64,000 nt of DNA, taken from contig OX291562.1 of assembly GCA_946406115.1 (NCBI GenBank), forward strand, positions 9,206,001-9,270,000, written 5' to 3'. Positions 1 to 11,689 of this stretch are shown here, one piece after another. This DNA is from Apoda limacodes. Its lineage: Eukaryota; Arthropoda; Insecta; Lepidoptera; Limacodidae. The notes below the pieces were generated by a model. It searched no databases, was not told the DNA's origin, and saw only the letters and a list, made by a program, of their open reading frames with translations. The stretch's first letter is position 1. Each line of letters begins with the position of its first letter. Made by a program: the position numbers and the translations under genes.

Positions 1-283
1 AGTCCGTTCAGAAAAACAATACAGCTTAAAAGACTGTACTTTTTTCCGATTTGCAAAGACGAAAAACAAATAAAAAGCAACTTTAGCTGTAAGGCGCTTG
101 GGACCTTGGCTTGGGTAACTGCTATCAGTATTCTTTGGCGGCCCAAAAGCTTAAATATCGATCGATTTTAAATTAACGACGCATCCATTTATTATTATGA
201 AACTTACCTACTTACCATTACAGAATACAAATTGGCACCCTTACCTATTTTACGTGGTTTAGTCTAAAACGAAGATACATAGG

Positions 284-367
284 TTTTATGCATATAATAA
301 TGAATTTTATGCATATAATAACGAATTTTATGCATATAATAACAAATTTCAAGCATATAATAACGAA
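284..367. repeat. Tandem repeat, 21-bp unit x4
   Basis: Four consecutive 21-bp units built on TTTTATGCATATAATAACGAA-like sequence (core GCATATAATAA). The first three are almost identical and the last has diverged at its start. It sits just upstream of a LINE tail relic. An ORF across it is only a by-product of the repeat. Confidence 0.9.
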
Positions 368-369
368 AT

Positions 370-550
370 CTGGGAGCTTTTAAATTACATAGAATGAATG
401 TCGTATGGTGGTAGGACCATTCTCTAAGTGCCAGGTCCGACTGGGTAATTACCACCACTTTACTTATTTCTGTCCGGGTTACGTATGTAATTCCGAGCTG
501 AAGGGTAAAGTAGCCAGTCTTATAAGGCACAATAGGCAATCCATCCGAAA
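370..550 (+). mobile_element. Non-LTR retrotransposon 3' tail relic
   Basis: The order GGTGGTAGGACC, GTCCGACTGGGTAATTACCACCAC, CTATTTCTG, GAAGGGTAAAGTAGCC follows the 3' untranslated region of a LINE abundant in silkworm and other moths (BMC1-like, from memory). No coding part remains and there are many substitutions, so this is an old 5'-truncated copy. The family name is recalled, not searched. Confidence 0.5.
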
Positions 551-1655
551 TGTCTCAAACTAAGGACAACATAAGCTAATTAGTTCTTAACACTTAAATC
601 TAGTTCATATTTTCTATATCTAAACAATATAAAAATTTATGCTAAAATACAAAAATAAATTTAATAATACTCACTAACAAATAAATAATACACATTAAAC
701 ATAGAATAAATATTTCAAAACTTATAAAGGACAAATAATAGATAGTAGATATCTAATCACCTAATCGTCATCGCCCGGCTACCTCTGAACCGGTTTGGCG
801 AGTTTCGTACGCGCGCCGCTCGGTCTAGCTTCCTCGACCACACTCACACCTTACCAGCTATTGGCAAGATATGCGACTTACATTTTGTACTAAAGATAAG
901 ATTTTCTACCTTATACTAAATTTCTTCTTAAAGTAGTTCTAAATAATTACTAGTGAAAAACCCCAAAACTATAGGGTTTTTTTCAACACTTCTAACGAAG
1001 CCGGTGAATACAACCACTAGAACTCCCTCTTGACGCCTGCAGTCTACCGGCAGGCGACTTCTATCTTACCCTGCTGCCGCCGCCTTGGTGAACTTCGACC
1101 CGCAGGGAAGCCTATCATTCTACACTTAAGTAGACAATCCGCGATGCAATTCGAAGAACATTGGTAGTCAGAGTAAAGAACCCCGACCCTTCTAATTCGA
1201 TATAGTCATTATTACTTACCTCAACGTACCTTTATTAATATAATTATTTCTTTCTAAACTCATTTTTTATTATTTAATATGTCACCTTGGCTCAACGTGA
1301 CAAAATTGATAAATTCTAACAAGATTTTTAAGATACTTTTAAATATTTCACTTTTCACTTGGTAAAATTACATTAATCTTAATATATTGATAATTAATTA
1401 TATAGAGCAATTAAAGTGCTAGGGTTAATGGGAGTAAAATATAATAGGCAGGCAAACAACTAGTAAATCTCAAAATTATATCATATTTTTACTTTACAAA
1501 ATAAAATAAAAACTATAACTTTGTCTTAATTAGGTATATCTTACATTATTAAATAGTATTTACAACGTCTCCACATCTTTAAATAGGACTTCGTGCACTG
1601 TGATCACACTATAATTTCATTTCTGTGTCCTCCTACAAAGCTCTTGACAAGCATA
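551..1655. other. AT-rich stretch with two GC-richer islands, no gene seen
   Basis: No credible coding frame. Two short GC-richer patches (about 770-865 and 1000-1180) stand out from the AT-rich surroundings. The second has CTGCTGCCGCCGCC and an inverted CGCCTGCAG..CCGGCAGGCG motif, which suggests decayed transposon sequence. I cannot assign a family. Confidence 0.4.
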
Positions 1656-1659
1656 CATA

Positions 1660-1910
1660 AAACGATGCGACTACCTTGCTGCCTAGTTAATAGTGTGGCT
1701 GACTGCTGTGCAGAGGATGTGGGTTCGATTCCCGCACTACACAAACATTTAGCTGATAAAAATTTGTGTTTGTCTTTAGTATGCGTGTATTTATGTATGA
1801 TATATATGTATTTACAAAAAAAAGGAATTATATATAGTTGTATCCGTTGCTTTGCACTTTGGGGCCAGACGGCGCTGTGCGTAATGTCTAAAAATATTTA
1901 TTATATAGTT
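1660..1910 (+). mobile_element. tRNA-derived SINE
   Basis: A tRNA-like head has an A-box region near 1691-1705 and a textbook B box GGTTCGATTCC at 1722-1732. An AT-rich body follows, then a tail reading GGGGCCAGACGGCGCTGTGCG before TAATGTCTAAAAATATTTATT. This head and tail are those of a common lepidopteran SINE. The head lacks a proper anticodon stem, so it is not a working tRNA. The ORF through it is incidental. Confidence 0.75.
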
Positions 1911-3522
1911 TAAAAGATATGTAGAAAAAACGTTTAAGTTGCGAATTTTGATTTACATTATCAGCCAAAAATGGGAACATCATACTCATTCCTAATCCCT
2001 CCATATTCAACCAGCTTAGTTAAACGTTACATTAAACTTCTGCGGGTGGACGTATTGGAAATTAACGTGCTGACGTCGGGTCCGTAATAGTGGGCTTAGT
2101 ATGTCAATTAAAATTTCAAACCAGGATTTACAATGTGGTAACAGTTGTTTTTATTCAATTAGGCAATAGTTAAGTTTGCTTAGTAAATAGTTGTTATAAA
2201 TTTAAAAACATAGCTGCATAATAAATGGGTATGTTCGTAAATTACCAGCAGCAAAAACCGAACATTATTTAAAAAAAATGAAATCGAATTTCTGTTTAAT
2301 AGATATTTATTTTTACCGACCACGGCACCGATGGGCACTAGCCATTGAGAGTCAGAAAGAGGCATTAGCATGTAGCCTGGACAGCAGGCGTTCGATCGGG
2401 TCTGGCACCGGGGTCTTCTATCGAAGTTGCCATCTTACGGAGTGCCCGAGGGTTTGTGCAAATGGGTGGCTAGTGTAGCAAATTTCTCGTCCGTTAATAA
2501 AATGAAGAGATATAGGTTATTCGGTTAATTTTAAATAGTTTATGATTCAAATATATAATTTTATAATGTCAAATTTCGAAGTCAATTCCTTTATGTAATT
2601 TGATTAACTTAAACAAATTAAAGTAATAGAAGTACATAAGTCAAAATTTTAAAGTACCTAGAAAAGGAAAGAGAAAAAAAAACAATAAAAATTTTAACAA
2701 AGTTATAGCAAAATAAAACAGTAATTAAAAAGAAATAAAAAAAAAATTAAAATTTAATTAACAGATATTTGATTAAGTACTATCCATTCACCTCATTTAA
2801 GTCTAATGACTTACTTTTGTTCAAATCAAGAGGCAGCTACCCTCTGATTCAATTCCCTACCTACCTAAATTTTTTATTCCTACACAATTTTGTTTTCACT
2901 TATTATTCTAAAAATAAAAAAAAAAAATTTTAATTATGTGTAAATGTATTGAGTAATGTATGTATGTAAAATTTAATTAATAAATAAATACTATTATTAT
3001 AAAATTATCCACCTATATACTTTAAATAAATAATTACAATAGAACAGATCTGTTCTACAACACGTCGAATTCCTGAAAATTTAGAACACCTAATCAACCC
3101 CAAAAAATTATTGATTTCCTTAAAATTTTCAGATTCATAAATTTATTATTGTTATCTGAAAATCTTTTTTTATTAAAAAATTCCCTACCCGAGGGCTTCC
3201 TTCCGTCCTACACCCTCGCCTTCCTGGATTAACCACCACTAAGTTAGTATTTAAATTTCAAACCTTCAAAAATCTATCATTCTGAAAACAACCTCTTTCA
3301 CCGAATGACACAAATTCACTTATTCATTTCACACCTCACCTCCTATAACCTTTTCCTGTATTACTCTTTCTCAATTAATTCTAGTAAAAATAATGTAGGT
3401 AATAGGTTTTTAAATTATAAATTAAGTTACCGCTATAAATTTCTGTAATTTAATAATTATTTGTTGTTAATATTTCTCGCTGTTAATTTTCAGATTTGTT
3501 ATATGATATTTATTATCTGAAA
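1911..3522. other. AT-rich stretch, no gene seen
   Basis: No supported coding region. A GC-richer block at about 2315-2475 may be repeat debris. Two short inverted motifs of TTTTCAGAT..ATCTGAAAA type occur near 3127-3164 and 3488-3525. CCCTACC-rich tracts near 2840 and 3183 resemble each other weakly. Confidence 0.4.
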
Positions 3523-4330
3523 ATTATATTTCCTAGTCTGACATTCTTATCTCGTGAAAATATTATCAAATTTTCATGGTTCTATGAAAATTTAACACCT
3601 GACCGGTTGGGTTAGCTTCGTACACAAACAGTCTTTCATGTAGGGACATCCACTAGACTTAGTAAGTTTCAGATGCCTCTCTTCAAACCCCATGATATCT
3701 AGCAATATTATTGAGGAACCTCAGGTAAATATCTCTATGTTGTACAAGTGTTATTCACTATGCCAACTATCTGTAGTCTACATCCGTGAATAATGAAATC
3801 CAACTCGAAACCGTACCCCTCCTTACGGTCTTACGGCGCCTCATTGGAAGTTTGAGTACCTAGTGTTTGTTAAATACCTAGTACATCTCAAAAATAAATA
3901 AAAAAAAATACTTAACAAGATTAAAATTTTAGTACCTTTAAAGGAGTTAATATTACAGAGAATATCTTCAAATTATTTCCTAGTCTGACATTCTTGTCTC
4001 GTGATGATATTATTTAATTTCCATAATTTCATGAAAATCTATATCTGACCCATTGGGTTAGCTTCATACAAAAACAGTATCTTATGTTAATGCATCCTCT
4101 GAACTTAATAAGTATCAAATATATCTTTTCAGACCCTAAAGAAATCAACAATATCAATGAGGAATCCCAGGTGAAATTTTCTATGTTGTACAGTGTTATT
4201 CAACTTCTGGTACCAACTCTCAGTCTATACCCAGTCGAATTCTGTTTTCAGGTCAGTCCCGCACTCCTCAGATATACGGTACTTTACTGAAAATTTGAGT
4301 TCCTAGTGTTTGTTTAATTCCTAAAACAAT
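3523..4330. repeat. Diverged tandem duplication of a ~445-bp segment
   Basis: The block starting near 3523 recurs from about 3971. Shared anchors in the same order are TTTCCTAGTCTGACATTCTT, GGGTTAGCTTC, CAATATTATTGAGGAA versus CAATATCAATGAGGAA, TCTATGTTGTAC and GAGT.CCTAGTGTTTGTT. Divergence is considerable, so the duplication is old. The second copy runs into the array at 4300. Confidence 0.75.
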
Positions 4331-4670
4331 CTAGATTCTAGATCACTTAGAAAAAAATATATTTTTATTGCCTTGTATCAACTGATATTAACAACAGTAA
4401 CTCAAATCGATAATTTTAGTTGCTAGTGTTTATTAAGTTTCTAAAAACAATCTAGATTCTAGGTCACTTAGTAAAATTTAGGTTCTTAGTGCCTTAAATC
4501 AATTGATATTATCAACGATAATATTTCGTTTTTTTATATTCATATTTAGTTTTTAGAGTTTGTTTTATTCCTAAAAACAATCTAGATTCTAGGTCACATA
4601 GTAAAATTTGTATTTTTAGTGCCTTGAATCAACTGATAATAATGACAGTAACTCAAATTTATAATTTTCA
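4300..4670. repeat. Tandem repeat, ~125-bp unit x3
   Basis: The anchor ACAATCTAGATTCTAG occurs at 4326, 4447 and 4577 (spacing 121 and 130). Each is preceded by TAGTGTTTGTT-like sequence and followed by GTCACTTAG and TCAACTGATATTA. The array continues the right end of the preceding duplication. Confidence 0.85.
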
Positions 4671-6960
4671 CCAAGACAAAATATATAAAATTATATAATA
4701 ATATAAATAACACAAAATATCTCAGATACATTCAGACCAACACTATTTATCAGATATGATGCACTTGCAATAATAACAATTTATGATAATTGTTCAATTA
4801 TATCATCAACAGAATGTTGATAGATAAGTTTATAGGTATAAGTTGAAAGATGTAGAAAAATGAGAACTTTATATTGTTAGTTTTCTCATTTACATATATA
4901 CGAGAAGTGAGAATTTAGTTCAGTTTAAATATATAAGGAAACATTGTCTCCCACTGTATTTCATACAGTAAATTAAAAGTAATAATTTTTAATAAATATC
5001 ATTAAAAATTATAAGAATATTTGCGTCGTAAGATACCTTTTAAAATACTTAGATAAGTGAGATTCCAAAACACTTGAAGTAGATTAAAGAAACCATTGTC
5101 TCTTATGTAGATACATACATGTTTCACTCACGGTGAAAAAGCATTTTATGTACATCTCACTAGGATTTAAATATTAAGACTGTCAGGTATCTATGAATGT
5201 CATGAGCTACAATAATATGTTTAGGTAAATTTAAGTTTATCATTCTAACAAAAGTGTTACACATACATACTCTCATCTTATTCGTTACCTAAAGTAGTTT
5301 TTAAAAAGCTTTGGAACCTATATCCATTTCTCTACAAACAACGTAGAAGAAGCTCGTCTGGACTCCTGAAGAACCTCCTCTCGTACAACCTTTGACTGCT
5401 CCGTAGGTCTTCAAATCTTCTTTGTAGAATTCAACGAAATAAAAAAAATAACACTGCACAATAGAATATCATAAATCTTGAAGATTTATGCCTAAATCTC
5501 CTAATTCACATATTATAAATAGAACACAACGACGACTGAAAAATAAACTCGCGAAACACCATGTCATGAAAAGCAACGCCTTTCCTAAAGAATATATATA
5601 ATTGATTTAGTATGTGTTGAAGATATTAATTTTTTTTTATTATAACACTAATTATGAACCTACTTTTAATAAAAATGCTCTAAACGCGAGATTAGGTTTC
5701 GGATCTGATCATAAAAATTTTCACAGTCAAACTCACTAACTGTATTCTTGCGCGCGCGGACCCAGACTAACTCCTCATTTTAAATTTTGTTTCTACCAAA
5801 ATTTCAAATTTCACTCTCCTCTTGTACTTTCTTCACCCCTTAACCTTTATAGTTAACACCAATCTTGCTTGTCAAACCCAATATTTATAGTTTCAAGTAT
5901 TCTCTACGTTTTTTACTCCAAAAGCTCCAATCACTTCAAATCCAAAAAAAATTTAAACTCAGCTTTGTGCTATTTATTTTACAAAGTCTTGGAGTTTTTT
6001 ACACATTAACATCGACAAAGCAGGTAGGGTTGTCGCAAATTTATAACATGTGAAATTTAAAATTATTTAAAATAAATCAAAAATTCTATCCAAAAAATGA
6101 TTTTAAATTTAGTCTATCTCAACAACCAAACTAAATCATTAGATTTGTACTAGTTTTACTTATAAATTTTATTATTTTTATGAATTTACTAACTTATTGT
6201 TTATTTAGCTTCTTTGGTAATATGTTTTAAACATTTAAAGTCATCTTTATAAAACATTTACAGTTAAATATATTGATATTTATGTAAATTTCCAATCCTT
6301 TGAAATTTCTTCTAGGAAAAGACAAGCAAATAAAATCTTTATTATTTATCGACTAATAAGCATGATATTCCCTAGCATAATTTTAAATAATATACTAATT
6401 TAAGAAATTGCCATCCCTACCTGACACGTCCTTCATCACTCTTTTGGCCTTTAAGATTTGCTTTCAGCTTATGCCTCAAACACGTCAAGCCAAATAAAAT
6501 ATATTGCTAACAAGGAAACAAAAGACCATTTTAGTTTACTTTTGCAATAAACTACTAATTTGAAGAATATGTGTAATGTAACTCTTTTTTAATGTTTATA
6601 GTTACTTTGTTCACCGCCTTCAACTAAACGTGGGAAATAGTTTATATTCCTTTCTCTTTTCTTTTAATACGTTATTTATAAGATAAACAAGGTTTTTTAC
6701 AAATATGAATTTAATATGAGGAACACCACCAGTATAACTTGAGCTCTGGACTTTTTATATGAATTCCCAGACTCAGGTGTGTAATGACTGTGTGAAACTT
6801 ACAATTATAAGCCAAGTTAACTTTTATGCTGTTTTATAATATTTAGGCTAAATACATTTGTTTAATACTGATTGCATAACATGTATACTTATTATTATGA
6901 AATACGGGTCTTTATTCAATGTAGTAAAAATGATTTACTACACTAGCTTTTTGTATTACG
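4671..6960. other. Long AT-rich stretch, no gene seen
   Basis: No ORF, RNA gene or recognised repeat that I can support. A GC-richer piece at about 5330-5425 has imperfect internal symmetry but no clear identity. It is probably ordinary intergenic or intronic sequence. Confidence 0.4.
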
Positions 6961-6961
6961 C

Positions 6962-7279
6962 ATACGCATACGAGCCCTAGTTGACGGTAGTTCCTCTTAT
7001 AGCATGGACATTAATGCTGGTGTCCCGCAAGGCTCTGTGCTGTCTCCTACGCTGTTTCTACTGCATATTAATGATATGTCGGACATCAACAACATACTTT
7101 GCTATTCAGATAACAGTACTGGAGACGCTTATTACACGGATCGAGCAAGCATTCCTCGTTCCATTGTGGAAGAAAAACGTAAAGAACTTGAGTCTGAAAT
7201 CGAGATCAATCCGTCCAAGGTCTCTGAGCCTAAGAAATCCAACCATTACGAGAAGAAATCACGTCAAATTCTTATTTAG
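6962..7279 (+). pseudogene. Non-LTR reverse transcriptase fragment
   Basis: The frame through 7004 reads VDGSSSYSMDINAGVPQGSV then LSPTLFLLHINDM, followed by an ILCYSDNSTGDAYY segment. These are the template-grip and catalytic motifs of a jockey/CR1-like LINE reverse transcriptase. The catalytic Y/F-A-D-D box is degraded to YSDN, so it is inactive. Only about 100 residues remain of an expected polymerase of roughly 900. Similarity fades after about 7200. Another frame across the same DNA is a shadow. Confidence 0.85.
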
Positions 7280-7309
7280 CAAAGTTATGTTAGTAAAACA
7301 ATAATATAT

Positions 7310-7400
7310 TAAAAAAAATTAACACCACCATGTGTGCGTTAAAAAAAAAACGAGTTGCACTCCGGGAGTGCCGGCAGTAGTGAAAACCTTTACACACGAT
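7310..7400. repeat. Interspersed repeat fragment (GAGTTGCACTCCGGGAGTGC)
   Basis: A CG-containing patch with GAGTTGCACTCCGGGAGTGC, partly palindromic (GCACTCCGGGAGTGC), followed by CGGCAGTAGTGAAAAC. I recall this segment from lepidopteran repeats. It lies next to the duplicated unit at 7571 and may belong to the same element. Confidence 0.45.
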
Positions 7401-7570
7401 TCGCGCTTAACACTCAAATATGTCACAAGACATGTCTTTGACATTGTCAAGAAATAATAATGTTTGTTTATTTACTTTTTTGACGTAGTATATTTGACAT
7501 CGCAATCTGTCATAGAAATAAAATTCCATATCCAACCTCCCTGTACTACTCATAATCGCGAATACTAAAA

Positions 7571-7848
7571 ATAAAAATTATAATAGACGTGGCATTACGG
7601 TTTCCGTCTTACGAATTTCCACGATTAGGACACATGACCTGACGCGAATTTATCATTTTTTACCCATACCAAAAAAGTGCACAACGCCGCTAAAGCAGTT
7701 TTCACTTCAATAAAAATTATAGTAGGCGTGGCATTACGGTTTCCATCTTACGAATTTCCACGATTAGGACACGTGACCTGACGCGAGTTTATCATTTTTT
7801 ACCCATACCAAAAAAGTGCACAACGCCGCTAAAGAAGTTTTCACTTCA
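7571..7848. repeat. Tandem duplication, 139-bp unit x2
   Basis: Copies at 7571-7709 and 7710-7848 differ at only a handful of positions. Both contain GGCATTACGGTTTCC, CACGATTAGGACAC, GACCTGACGCGA and GTGCACAACGCCGCTAAAG. The sequence is one I know as widespread in Lepidoptera. The high identity of the copies implies recent duplication. Confidence 0.9.
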
Positions 7849-7943
7849 AAAACTAAATGTTTTTTTACACAAAATTGTTTATTTTATGTCACTTTACTGA
7901 AATAATAGAAAATCCTGGTATGGTTACCTCCAATTTCTATGGT

Positions 7944-8281
7944 TAAGCAAAGACGGAAGTCGGTGGTGGCCGAGGGGTTTAAATTTCACTTCACGTCCCA
8001 AGTGGCGGAGGTTCAAACCCCGGGGTCGGCGTGTACCAATGAGTCTTTTCTTAATTTCTCAAGTACACTGATTAATTTATTCACACCACTGGCTTTTCGG
8101 TGAAGGGTAACATCGTGAGGAAACCTGCATACGTCAAGAAAGAAAAAAAAGACGTATGTGAAGTCCACAATCCGCACTGGGCCCGCGTGTGGACTATGGC
8201 CCTACCACCCTCACTTAAGAAGGTAGGCCGTGCCCCAGCAGTGGGGACGTATGAAGGCTGGCAAGTAAGCAAAGACGGAAG
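7944..8281 (+). mobile_element. tRNA-derived SINE with 16-bp target-site duplication
   Basis: The body (7960-8265) is flanked by identical copies of TAAGCAAAGACGGAAG at 7944-7959 and 8266-8281. The head has an A box GTGGCCGAGGGG (7966-7977) and a B box GGTTCAAACCC (8010-8020), with a layout like a Leu/Ser-class tRNA. The tail carries TTTTCGGTGAAGGGTAACAT and TGCCCCAGCAGTGGGGACGT, the 3' part shared with RTE-like LINEs that supply the retrotransposition machinery. The perfect flanking repeat indicates a fairly young insertion. Small ORFs on both strands here are incidental. Confidence 0.92.
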
Positions 8282-8554
8282 CATTTAGTGCTTGGATGAG
8301 TGAGGGTCTAGAAACATTTTTCATTCCTTATTGTTTATTTTTTAAAAGAAGACCTAATAGAATGCATCGCTTCAATTGTGCATCCAATTACTAGTGTACC
8401 CTTGTTTTTATTGATATTCGTTTAATGACTGACGAAGACACGGACAAATATTTTGAATTAATATCCAAGTGTCAATATTTTTTAATTAAATCTCGTAAAT
8501 TTCTTTAGAAATGGAAATAACTTAACAGTGTCACGTTCAAAGTTGCCTACAACA

Positions 8555-8700
8555 ACCCGCTGAGGTCACTCGCGCCGCGTTTCCCACCTTGACATTTAAT
8601 CTCCGCTCTGCAGCTTCTGCTAACGAATTTTGATTAAACTCATAATTTACTTTCCTAACGGTTTATTGGTTGGCAAAGTAAAACACTTTAAATACTATGA
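8555..8700 (+). repeat. Dispersed repeat F, copy 1
   Basis: Contains TTGACATTTAATCTCCGCTC followed by TGCAGCTTCTGCTAACGAAT and GGTTTATTGGTTGG. The same order occurs at 13385-13530 (inverted), 15255-15390 and 25060-25170. No terminal inverted repeat, poly(A) tail or coding capacity was seen, so the class is unknown. Confidence 0.7.
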
Positions 8701-8731
8701 TAGGTCAATGTACCTACACATACTATCTTAA

Positions 8732-9655
8732 CTAAAACCTACATAAAAATATCGTCTGTTTAAAATATATCAGTTTTTGTTTATTATTTCATTACGTAAC
8801 TAATGTTTGCCACGGAAGGTGCTTAAATAAAGAGAAGATGTGATATTTTAAATTTCAATTGAAAGTTTCCACGGGAATCGAACCTTATATAAAAACTTAG
8901 GGCTTAAACTTTTATGTTACAATAGAGCTGGTTTGACCTGCCCCCCTGTAGACTGTAGGAAACATACCGATTCGATCGCCTGCCAAATTCAATGAACAGA
9001 TTTCAAAACGTAATCAAACAACGTTACCTACTGTACGTCGTCTACACTCTTCTTAACTTAAGATCTAGCACCTAGTTCCAAATTGAAATTGGTTTTTCGA
9101 TCGTCGGCAACGAAAAGTTAAGGACTGAGACGCTGATTCGCTTAAGCTGGGATCGAAATATTATAAAAAATATTATTTTGTTAAAAGTTTTTTGCAGTTA
9201 ATTATATAGTGAGGTACTTGTTTTGATACAACGACAAGTAATATGCGAAGGAATGAAGAGGAAAAAAGGCAAACAGCAAACAGAACTACGATGAAATAAA
9301 CACAGCTGCACAATAACTTTTATGTTTCCTTTTTTAGCTAACAAAAAAGTCTTGTCGATATCCAAGAGAACTTGTGCAATTAAAAACTAAATCATGTATT
9401 CGACTTAAATTGCACAGCCCGTTACAGTGTTAGGATTTAATTGATGTCTAGTAAATATTTCTGCGAGAAATGGCAATGGGAAAATATATGTATGAATTCC
9501 TAATCTTTACTAATTTCAGAGCTAGAAATCTATTCCTGTGGGACTCTCGAACGTCATAAAAAAATTTATGTCCTTCTTCGTTCCTCCAGTTATATCCCTG
9601 CCGAAAATCAAGTCACCTCGTTTCTCCATTACAAGGTAAAGGGATATTGCCTCGA
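8732..9655. repeat. Left arm of ~1-kb inverted repeat
   Basis: Matches the reverse complement of 10680-11670 through its length. Shared anchors are AATATCAGTTTTTGTTT-like, GAAAGTTTCCACGGGA, CCGATTCGATCGCCTGCCAA, AATTCAATGAACAGATTTCA, CAGCTGCACAATAACTTTTA, AATGGCAATGGGAAAATATA and CTGCCGAAAATC. Small indels are frequent. Identity looks roughly four in five by eye. Confidence 0.88.
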
Positions 9656-9679
9656 TGTTAGTGAAAAAACGGACGTCTA

Positions 9680-9790
9680 AAAGGGATCTAAGGCTGCGAC
9701 ATATAGACGGACGGACCAATCGACGGATAGACATAAGGAAATTGTAAGGGCTCCGTTTTTGCCATTTGGCGATAGAACTCTTAAAACACA
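9680..9790 (+). repeat. Repeat B tail fragment
   Basis: GACGGACGGACCAATCGACGG followed by GGGCTCCGTTTTTGCCATTT and a degenerate CTCTTAAAA end resembles the 3' part of the lepidopteran repeat ending in TACGGAACCCTAAAA. It lies in the spacer between the two inverted arms. Confidence 0.5.
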
Positions 9791-10320
9791 ATTAGTATAT
9801 AATAATGTGATATATACAATTTGTATAGTTAATACGAGCTTCATATAGATTATATTAAGGAATAATTGTATTATATATTCTTTCTATATTATATATTCAT
9901 CTATATGATTTCTTTTTCACCAAATTTGTATAAAAGCAGAAACCACCTTTAGGAACGCTAATCTTTTTCTAAGATAGAATAATATTATTTAACCTAGCAG
10001 TAAACACAATAATCTTTTGCCCATAATACCAAAAAAATACATAAAATGAAACAGATCACAAAACCCTATTTCCACAATTACCGCAGCATTTTTAAGTCCA
10101 TTCCGGTTCCATTACCTATTACGTTATGGACTTCACGTTTTCCCAATATTTCGTCCTGATTGGGTTTTTATACGCACAACGTAGTTCTCGTAACAAGTAC
10201 AAATGACACTATTGTGTAAGTAAGTGTAAGTGTATTGTGAAAATAGCCTCTTATTTGTAGTGAAGGGTAAATTATTGAAAATGTTTTTTCTATTCGTGTC
10301 GTATAAAGTGGGAACTGAAT

Positions 10321-10481
10321 TCGAAACACTTGCAGCTTTTATTGTATGTATGTTTATGTACCCCTGAACATTACACACAGTTCGATTCAGCCAGCTTAAT
10401 TATCGAAACACTTGCAGCTGTTATTGTATGTATGATTGTGTACCCCTAAACATTACACACAGTACGATCCAGCTTAATTAA
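10321..10481. repeat. Tandem duplication, 82-bp unit x2
   Basis: TCGAAACACTTGCAGCT begins at 10321 and again at 10403. Both copies continue with TTATTGTATGTATG, GTACCCCT.AACATTACACAC and CAGCTTAATT. It lies in the spacer of the large inverted repeat. Confidence 0.9.
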
Positions 10482-10679
10482 TTTATGAAACTAAAGATGT
10501 TACCCTCCTACTTAACTAATATATAAATCCGAAAAAGTGTTGGTAATTTCCTTCAAGATGGAGCAAGCAATTAAATTTGATTCAAGATACAGATATCGTT
10601 AAAATGATAAAGAAGTACAAATTATACTTTGTTTCGGTAAAAATTCCCACGGGAATAGGTTTTTTTACGGTTGACACCG

Positions 10680-11670
10680 CGTGGCAATATTCCTTTACCT
10701 TGTAACGGAGAAACGAGTGACTAGATTTTCGGCAGAGATATAACTGAAGGAACGAAGAAGGACATAAAATTTTATATGACCTTCGAGAGTTCCCACAGGA
10801 ACAGATTTACAGCTCTGAAATTAGCATAGATTAGAAACTCCTAAATATATTTTCCCATTGCCATTTTCATACAGAAATATTCGGTAGAAATCAATTAGAG
10901 CTTAACACTGTAACGGACTGTACAATTTCAGTCAAATTAAATGATTTAGTTTTTATATGCATAAGTTCTCTGACTGAATCACTAGTTTCATAACGACGAC
11001 TAACAATAAAGTGTTGCATATCGACGAGACATTCTTGTTAGCTAAAACAAATAGCAATCATAAAAGTTATTGTGCAGCTGTGTTTATTTTATCGTAGTAC
11101 TGTTTGCTTCCTTATTTCCTCTTCATCTCTTCGCATATAACTTCTCGTTGTATCAAAGAAATACCTAACTACATAATTTACTGCAGAAAAGTTTTTACAA
11201 AATATTTTTTTTTATAAAATTTCGATCCCAGCTTAAGCGGATCAGCGTCACAGCCATTAACTTTTCGTAAATACCAAGTTGTTACCGATGATCGAATAAC
11301 CAATTTTAATTTGCGGCAAGTAGTACCTACAAGTACAATCCACTTGTTTTTTTAGGTGTTAAATAGTTAGCTAAGTAGAGTCTACGTTACAGTGCTTGAT
11401 TACGTTTTTGAAATCTGTTCATTGAATTTGGCAGGCGATCGAATCGGTATATTCAATCCAGTCAGGAAGTCAGGTCAATCCAGCTCCATTATGACGTAAA
11501 AGTTTAAGCCAAAAGTTTTTATATAAGGTCCCGTGGAAACTTTCTCCTTTATTTTAGCATTTTCTGTGGCAAAAATTCGTTTAATTGAATTCTATGTTAC
11601 TAAGTGATGAAATAACAAACAAAAACTGATATTTTGTAAACGGACGGTATTTTTTTATGGAGGTTTTATT
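10680..11670. repeat. Right arm of ~1-kb inverted repeat
   Basis: Reverse-complement partner of 8732-9655. The outer ends lie near 8732 and 11670 and the inner ends near 9655 and 10680. No protein-coding frame survives in either arm. A transcript through the unit could fold into a very long hairpin. Confidence 0.88.
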
Positions 11671-11689
11671 CCTTTTTTAATACTTTTAT

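Noticed and set aside
283..368. CRISPR-like regularly spaced repeat
   Set aside because: Contiguous 21-bp tandem units without unique spacers, in a eukaryotic context.
1722..1732. Possible tRNA gene from a perfect B box
   Set aside because: No acceptor or anticodon stem can be drawn; the SINE body and tail follow.
5740..5760. GCGCGCGCGG as a promoter or CpG island
   Set aside because: Too short and isolated; no adjacent gene.
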